Below are positions 57,456 through 64,000 of a stretch of 64,000 bases of DNA, one piece after another. Positions within the stretch are counted from its first letter, which is position 1, and the number at the start of each line of letters is the position of its first letter. A program made the position numbers and the translations under genes. The notes under the pieces were generated by a model that was given only the letters and a program-made list of their open reading frames with translations, was not told the DNA's origin and did not search any database. This DNA is from Telmatactis stephensoni (taxonomy: Eukaryota; Cnidaria; Anthozoa; Actiniaria; Isophelliidae), in the NCBI GenBank assembly GCA_029948255.1, contig JALIZF010001815.1, positions 124,001 through 188,000 of the forward strand. Reading direction: 5' to 3'.

Positions 57456-58355
57456 GTGTCTTAATCAAAGTTGTGCCTCGTTGTTCTCAGAGGGGGACAA
57501 TAGAAAGGGTATCTAATAGAGCAAAATAGGAGCCCTGTGCAAATCCACAAAGAAAACCCAGACAACTATCGTAAAGAAAAACGTGAAAAAAATCCTAGAA
57601 AACCGGAAAAACGTTCAGAGTAAACTTAGCCAAACCCAAACTCAACCGTAACACCGAAGTAAAAATGTAAAATTACCGATATACAAAAAATTGGCCAATA
57701 ACGCAACACCGCGCATGTAACGCATGCGTTTCAGAAATGCACAAGACGTGCTGGGATATTCCTAAAGATTCAAGGAAAATGACCATTTTCAGGAAGAATA
57801 AGAGTATGGCTCAATAGAGTCAAGAAAGACGAAACTTCCGACAAGAAAAAAGGCGGAGGTCGCTTTTTGGCGACAGTAATATAATTCTACTCATCTGTGA
57901 GTTTAATGGAGTGGTCTTCGAGGGAATTGATTGGATTTCTAGGTCATTGGATACCAGTGCGGTGTTAAGCTCTCCAAGAACTGACCACACGTATCTATTT
58001 TGGTATTTCAAAACTATCAGGTTTTCTTACTTGAGCAGGGTCAATTAATAACTTAATTCATTCATGAAAAAATAACTTTTTTATGTAATAAATCAAACCA
58101 GACTTTTATATAATTGGTTGTCAACAGAAGACTCGAGATTGCAATTGGTATTTAGCAGCTTTACAAGCGAGTTATTCAGCTTAAAGTCTTCAATGAAATC
58201 GAAAAACTACGTGAGCATCTGAATCAATAGGAAATCCTTACGTTACCCTATCACAATCTATCATTAGCACTTCCGTCAAAAGCCCTCAAGAAATTGAGAG
58301 ACGGCCGGCCTCTCGTTGTTTGCCTAGAGATTCATGCAGACCAACAAATCAGCCA

Positions 58356-58477
58356 TTTCAAAAGACTAAGTGTAGAAACACCTTCCCAAGTGTTTACAGC
58401 AGTGAGCATACAACAACGTCGATTGCCCAAAAGAGATTCACTTTGGCTGTTAAGTGGACAGGGAATACATCGAGAGT
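58356..58477 (+). promoter_or_regulatory. Conserved upstream block of carboxypeptidase gene 2
   Basis: CAAAAGACTAAGTGTAGAAA..CACCTT..AGTGTTTACAGCAGTGAGCA corresponds to 36190-36245 before gene 1. The distance to the ATG is similar (about 65-120 bp), as is the following GATTCACTTT.. / GATTCACATT.. context. Confidence 0.55.
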
Positions 58478-61400
58478 ATGAAGACACTCTGCTTATTGTT
58501 ACTTCTCGCCCTTGGGGCGCATGGCGGCCCTTTGTAAGTACATACTTATACCTGACCTGCCTTCAATTTAATCTAGACTTTCATTGTATGATTGCTATAA
58601 TATCCAACAAAGAGTTCAACTTCAGTGTGATTTGTTAGGCCGGATCGGCTGGTAACGCAAAAATATCAGTCAGGGTGTTCGTAATCTTGTTCAATTTGGA
58701 GAATCAAAAAGGCGATAACGTTTAGCATTTAAAAAGTTTTTCAAAAATATTACGCGTTCAAAAGGTTTTTACAAACATTTTGCACTTAAAAGGGTTTTCA
58801 AAAGTATTTAGCATTTAAAAGGTTTTACAAAAATATTTTGCATTCGATAGGCTTTTTAAAAAAAACATTTAGCATTCAAAAGGCTTTTCGAAAACATTTA
58901 GCATTCAAAAGGCTTTACGAAAACGTTTATATTAGCACTGAAGAGGTTTGTCGGATTTCAAGAAAGAATTTTTCTTGTGTTGATGTCGTCTAAGTTGAAT
59001 CTTTACCAATTTCATGCGGTTTACAGTATCATTGTACAAAGTACTCGACTGCGGAATGTTTCTGACCAATGCTGTCAACAATTTTTCACTCAAATTGGAA
59101 ATTATGATAGCAAAAACAAAACAAACGAAAGCAAAAACTTTGAAAAATTGAAACAAAAGAAAAACAAACACAAATAATTTATAACATACAAAAGCAAAGA
59201 CAATCACTGCAAAATAATACAAAACAAAGCAAAGCGAAAAGAAAAACAGCTGAAATAATACTAAGAAGATATATTGTTGGTGTGTGCGTTATAATAGACT
59301 TCCGGTCGATTTAAAATGAAATCTCTTTAAATAACCTCTGCATATATAAGTATCAGTTTTAAAAAAGGCTCCACTGTGCTAGAAAGCTATCAATTAACAC
59401 AACATGCAGCTCTTGGGCTGATCATGAACATCACAGCCTGCGTCCCATCCGTTAAAAAACTCTCGCCTAGTCGGTCTCCGTAACAGTGACGAACCGCGTG
59501 TTTTCGACCCCTAACAATCTTTCTGGTTTTGAAAAGAAGGTAGCTTATGATTGGCTACATATCGTGAAGGTCATTCTAACGCCGTTTCTTATTGGATGTT
59601 CTCTCGTGACGTTCTCAGCATGACGTCAGCGACTGTTTCTTTAGAAATGCCCAATGGCAAGAAAAGTGTCTTAGTCAATCACAAGTTAAGCTTCTTTTGA
59701 AACTCAGAAAGATGTTAGACACGATTCAGTTGACGCAGCTAGAACATGCATCATGGTTACAGATTTATAAGTATTAAAACTTTATCATAATTTTCTAATT
59801 TGTTAGATTTATAACTATTTTGTAAATTAATGAAGTAGCTCATAAATCTACTGAATTGCACTGTATGATAATTATAATGATTTTACCGTGTTTTCACTGA
59901 TTCCAGAGGTAGGGTAATACGTGTTACACCATCCAATGAGGGACAGTTGAACTTCCTAAGAACCCTGAGTGATAATGACGTAAGTATTGACGTCAGTATT
60001 GACGTCACTTTTCATTTCAAACAACCTGATAATTGAGTCCTTTTTGTTAAGATCAGAGTGACATAACCCATAGGCAGTCTACATTAGCTTATATTAATTG
60101 AAGACGTGCTAGAAATCATTCCAGTAGACCTTTTTGCTTTACCGCTATTTTCGAAATTTGTGAGTGGAATGTGAATTTCTTTGTTTAAATTATCACGTAC
60201 GTGTATCATGTAAGTTTGTTTCTTTGTCTGCCAATCAACAATAGATCGATGTGGGTTTGATTTTGCAGCTTCAACAAAAGAAAGTTACATTCCGCACAAA
60301 CTTTCTTGTCACCTATTGTTTTATGGCACACGATGTTCGAAAATAGTGGTAAAGCAAAAAGATCGTTAGTTAGAAAACAAGGCAGCATTTTAGGTTCAAT
60401 TATAGAAGAACGCAGGTATTGTAAGAATGGAGACAAGTGTTGATGCGGCTGCCGGCTTCTTCTTCTTCTTCTTTTTCTTCTTCTTCTTTCTTTTCTTTTT
60501 TTTCCTCCTTTTCTTTTCTTTTATTAAAGCTATAGCTTCTGCCAAGTCTAAATGACTATTTTGAAAATGTGCACGCGTAGTTTGTGCGTTATCATGTGTG
60601 TCACACGCACCTTCTTGGAGCGTGCCATCTCGTACCATCAGGCCATAGTGATTTCGTCTATATTAATAAACCCTGTACTATTAACCTACTATTTCATGGG
60701 TAAATGATAATCTATGCCATTCACTGCCAATACTCTCAGATCTCCAAAACCTAATTAATTCACCAGGACATGCAGACCCACCCATTTGGTACGATATTCT
60801 AATCAGATCAGAGTGACATCATCGTGCATGCAAATAGGGTCTATTTAGCCTAGTATGTCATTCACTGACAATACCTTTTCTCTAGGACCTCGAACTGGAC
60901 TTCTGGACCCATCCATCTAATGTTGGACAATCAGTCGACATCCGAGTCACCAATGCTCAGTACCCTAAAGTGGCTAAGCTCCTTCATGCTCAGGGAATCA
61001 GGTTCATGATTCTCATTCCTGATGTAGACGATCTACAATCCAGACAAAACCCACCAGACTCTGGATTAAGAAATGGAGGTTTTGGTTACACTAAGTACAA
61101 CACATTGAATGATGTGAGTATATTTTATTGTACAACGCTATAGATACTAGTGAAAAACGTCTGCGCATGCGTGCATATTACGATGTTTTCTTAAGAAATT
61201 TGTGAGTTTTAGCTTGAGATGAAATGCTCGTAAAATAAAATAAAATAAATTAAAAAATTTAAAATTTCTGTTGTACACTTTTGTAAGACAAAGATATTGC
61301 ATCAGTGAAAACATTATGTGAGTACTGGCTCTAAGTTTCAAAAATTGACCTTAAGTTTTGACATGTTGTGAAAACCATAAAAATTAAAAAAAAATCGGAA

Positions 61401-62566
61401 AAATGAGACCATATTATGTCAGTAACATTTGATTGGCTTTTCGTTGTCATTTCAAAGTTGAAAAAATTCGGATAAAAATGATAAAATTGGTTTAGATCTT
61501 TGCAGAATTGTATATTAGCCAGCTAATAATGCTGTGAATTTTTACTCGTTACATGCATATTTTGGCTCGCCTAAAGACTCACTAAAACAAACCGAGATGA
61601 CTCGTAAAAATACACAGATTTATTAGTTGGCGAAGTCGATTAAAAACCTATTTAAACATATAAAGGAAATTCTCTCCACTCCTTTCGGAACTGGACGCAG
61701 ACAATAAACCTGTGAAAAAATTCAATTTTTTATTACTTATTAGTTGCTTCTTTTCCATGAATTTATCAAGTGCCTTCATTTTACCCTGAGTTGGCACAGT
61801 AAAGTTTGTCCTAGGTAATTTCAACATGCCTTTCATAACCAGATAGCGTTCTTTTACTGCTTAGATTAACAGCGAAGTAGACAGATTGGTTCGAAGTCGC
61901 CCTAACATCGCACAAAAATTCAGCGTGGGAAATTCGTACGAAGGACGACCAATGTACGCAGTCAAGGTAGGGCAGCAGAAAGAATCGATCATGCAACATA
62001 CTCCACCACACTGCACTGCTTTTGAGCAGTACAGTACTGAGCAGTGCTGAGTCTTCGTGTGTTGCTTTTGCTTATGCTTATGTTACTAGTGAAAAGACAA
62101 GCACTGCTAATGAGCAGTACATTACTGAGTCTGTGTATGTTGCTTGTGCTTATGTTACTAGTGAAAAGACAAGCACTGCTAATGAGCAGTACACTACTGA
62201 GTCCTGCGTATGTCTTGCTTATGCTTATGTCACTAGTGAAAAGACAAGCACTGCTAATGAGCAGTACATTACTGAGTCTGTGTATGTTGCTTGTGCTTAT
62301 GCTTGTCACTAGTGAAAAGACAAGCACTGCTAATGAGCAGTACATTACTGATCGTTTTGTCAAAAATCATAGTAATCATCTTTTGTTTGATTGCAGTTGA
62401 GTTCCGGTGCAGGCAAAAAGACCTTGTTTATGAACTGTGGTATTCATGCTCGTGAATGGATTACACCGGCAACCTGCATGTATATGTTGAAAGAGGCAAG
62501 TATATCTCAATATTACTGTGTTTCATGTCTTCTGACGGTTGATATCAGTCTCTTGATCAGTTTAGA

Positions 62567-62626
<60 letters not shown>

Positions 62627-62656
62627 GTTTAGGCCTTCCGTCCACACGAAGACGAT

Positions 62657-62724
<68 letters not shown>

Positions 62725-63175
62725 TATGCGTCTTCGTGTGGACGGCCGTAAACGTATATTTTTCGTAAACGCTGTGAAAACGCTGACGTCACAATATCAT
62801 TCAATACCTGCTCAGTATAGCGTTTAAAATTATTTTCGAGTTGAAGCGTTTACGCGTGGACGAGTCTAACCGCATAGAAATGTATACGTTTAATAGCATC
62901 AAGTTGTTCGTGTGATCGTTTTTGTGTGAATGCTAATACTTTTGTGCGTTTACAAACTTAAACGCATACATGTGGATGTGGCCTTCGTATACATAAAAAT
63001 ACTTTTCATCCTGAGGCAAATCATATCAGTGTAACAGTTCATATGATTTTAACATTGTATATTTCAGATCATAACCAAATATGGTTCAGACAGCAGTATC
63101 AATGCTATGCTTAATAAACTGGATGTTGTTATTATGCCTGTGCTTAATGTTGATGGATATGTCTATACATGGACA
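58478..63175 (+). CDS. Metallocarboxypeptidase A-type, gene 2 (partial)
   Basis: Six exons are visible (58478-58533, 59907-59979, 60886-61113, 61865-61966, 62397-62495, 63068-63175), in frame, 222 codons with no stop; the rest lies beyond the right edge. Intron positions and phases equal those of gene 1. It has a signal peptide (MKTLCLLLLLALGAHG), a propeptide, and the first zinc site in GIHAREW. The visible part stops after LNVDGYVYTWT. Exon 3 encodes one extra residue relative to gene 1 (76 against 75 codons). Exons 1-3 differ clearly from gene 1 while exons 4-6 are nearly identical. Intron 5 again starts with GC (GAG|GCAAGT). Intron 6 begins the (GGTA)n tract. As for gene 1, a secreted digestive proenzyme is likely. 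Confidence 0.92.
58721..58925. repeat. ~31-bp tandem repeat, about seven units
   Basis: Units of the form AACATTTAGCATTCAAAAGGCTTT (with TTCGAAA spacers) run in tandem with increasing similarity toward the right. They lie in intron 1 of carboxypeptidase gene 2. Confidence 0.85.
60125..60363. mobile_element. MITE, TIR AGACCTTTTTGCTTTACC
   Basis: TAGACCTTTTTGCTTTACC..CTATTTTCGAA pairs with TTCGAAAATAG..GGTAAAGCAAAAAGATC. The interior has GGAATGTGAATTTCTTTGTT opposite ACAAAAGAAAGTTACATTCC. It is in intron 2 of carboxypeptidase gene 2. Confidence 0.8.
60456..60530. repeat. (CTT)n polypyrimidine tract
   Basis: About 75 bases contain only C and T, mainly CTT and CTTTT units, in intron 2 of carboxypeptidase gene 2, about 350 bp before exon 3. 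The Lys-rich frame on the other strand is an artefact. Confidence 0.9.
62025..62350. repeat. ~72-bp minisatellite, about four and a half units
   Basis: Each unit reads TTACTAGTGAAAAGACAAGC..ACTGCTAATGAGCAGTACAT..TACTGAGTCTGTG..TATGTTGCTT. Units differ by a few bases. GCTAATGAGC flanked by ACTGCT/AGCAGT makes a hairpin in every unit (ACTGCTaatgAGCAGT). It lies in intron 4 of carboxypeptidase gene 2, ending 45 bp before exon 5. Confidence 0.9.
62566..62990. mobile_element. CGTCCACACGAAGACG-family MITE cluster
   Basis: CCCGTCCACACGAAGACGAT occurs at 62566, and a second CCGTCCACACGAAGACGAT at 62638. CGTCTTCGTGTGGACGG is inverted at about 62729. Many GTAAACGC / GCGTTTAC half-sites follow, and further GTGGACG and GTGGATG motifs extend to about 62985. 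This suggests a MITE inserted in another of the same family, in intron 5 of carboxypeptidase gene 2. Confidence 0.7.
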
Positions 63176-63212
63176 GTAAGTTTTGTATTCATTAATTTGG
63201 ACAGAAAGACAG

Positions 63213-64000
63213 ACAGGTTAGTAAGGTAGGTGGAAATAGGTAGGTAGGAATCGGTAGGTAGGTAGGTAGGTGGGTAGGTGGGTAGGTGGGTAGGTGGGTA
63301 GGTGGGTAGGTAGGTAGGTGGGTAGGTGGGTGGGTAGGTGGGTAGGTGGGTAGGTGGGTAGGTGGGTAGGTGGGTAGGGTGGGTAGGTGGGTAGGTGGGT
63401 AGGTGGGTAGGTGGGTAGGTGGGTAGGTGGTAGGCTGGGTAGTAGGTAGGTAGGTAGGTGGGTGAAGTGGGGTGAGGTGGGGTAGTGGGGTATGGTGGGT
63501 AAGGTTGGGTGAGGTGTAGGTGGTGGTAGGTAGGTAGGTAGGTGGGTAGGTGGGTAGGTGGGTAGGTAGGTAGGTAGGTAGGTAGGTAGGTAGGTAGGTA
63601 GGTAGGTAGGTAGGTAGGTAGGGTAGGTAGGTAGGTAGGTAGGTAGGTAGGTAGGTAGGTAGGTAGGTAGGTAGGTAGGTAGGTAGGTAGGTAGGTAGGT
63701 AGGTAGGTAGGTAGGTAGGTAGGTAGGTAGGTAGGTAGGTAGGTAGGTAGGTAGGTAGGTAGGTAGGTAGGTAGGTAGGTAGGTAGGTAGGTAGGTAGGT
63801 AGGTAGGTAGGTAGGTAGGTAGGTAGGTAGGTAGGTAGGTAGGTAGGTAGGTAGGTAGGTAGGTAGGTAGGTAGGTAGGTAGGTAGGTAGGTAGGTAGGT
63901 AGGTAGGTAGGTAGGTAGGTAGGTAGGTAGGTAGGTAGGTAGGTAGGTAGGTAGGTAGGTAGGTAGGTAGGTAGGTAGGTAGGTAGGTAGGTAGGTAGGT
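63213..64000. repeat. (GGTA)n microsatellite to window edge
   Basis: The tract starts with mixed GGTAGGTG units and irregular GGTGGGGT interruptions, and from about 63560 becomes almost pure GGTA to the last base. At least ~790 bp lies in intron 6 of carboxypeptidase gene 2. The true length is unknown because it is cut by the window. Confidence 0.97.

Noticed and set aside
60396..60638. Lys-rich frame on the minus strand
   Set aside because: It is the translation of the (CTT)n tract.
62022..62400. Repeat-encoded frames of the minisatellite on both strands
   Set aside because: They are a consequence of a unit length divisible by three; there is no start or splice support.

Overview
This is a eukaryotic, AT-rich window. 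Every multi-exon gene uses GT-AG introns (one is GC-AG), and the intergenic space is packed with fold-back elements (MITEs), SINE and LINE pieces and microsatellites. The gene set (FAM72, SLC35C1, CTU2, a C/EBP bZIP, SLC37, digestive carboxypeptidases) is animal. The PAN plus fibrinogen-like protein at 33.3-34.9 kb resembles anthozoan skeletal-matrix and secreted proteins, so I read the window as a cnidarian, probably a coral or sea anemone. This is inference; the species is not identified.

Layout. 1.4-4.4 kb (-): a PX-domain gene running off the left edge. 5.1-6.4 kb (+): a nine-finger C2H2 protein. 6.6-10.5 kb (-): a five-exon type I membrane protein that I assembled from splice phases and do not recognise. 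12.0-18.1 kb (-): a 12-exon SLC37-type sugar-phosphate transporter, head to head with FAM72 (18.5-19.5 kb, +). 22.7-23.1 kb (-): a C/EBP-gamma-like bZIP. 26.4-29.7 kb (-): the Golgi GDP-fucose transporter SLC35C1, head to head with CTU2 (29.9-31.3 kb, +). 33.3-34.9 kb (+): a secreted PAN/fibrinogen-like protein. 36.3-54.3 kb (+): a complete ten-exon A-type metallocarboxypeptidase. 58.5 kb to the right edge (+): a tandem paralogue, of which six exons are present before a long (GGTA)n tract.

The standout is intron 2 of the first carboxypeptidase gene. It holds a BEL/Pao retrotransposon gag fragment that is itself split, exactly on a codon boundary and with a 6-bp target duplication, by a 4.64-kb near-perfect palindrome (39681-44322). 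Each 2.3-kb arm carries the same intact 270-residue Fic-domain (AMPylase-type) gene. The arms meet through TAGATTCTAG-type subrepeats at a GC-rich hairpin centre. No transposase is visible. I know of no described element with this architecture.

The carboxypeptidase introns also record other nested insertions: a 1.6-kb terminal-inverted-repeat element with a 9-bp target duplication and a possible helicase-like start, a 1.5-kb element inside an 88-bp tandem array, and a tRNA-derived SINE pair. A TTAA-flanked element lies inside another MITE just downstream of the gene. The two carboxypeptidase genes share promoter blocks, a GC-AG intron, and an exon 5-6 tract far more alike than their exon 3, which suggests gene conversion.
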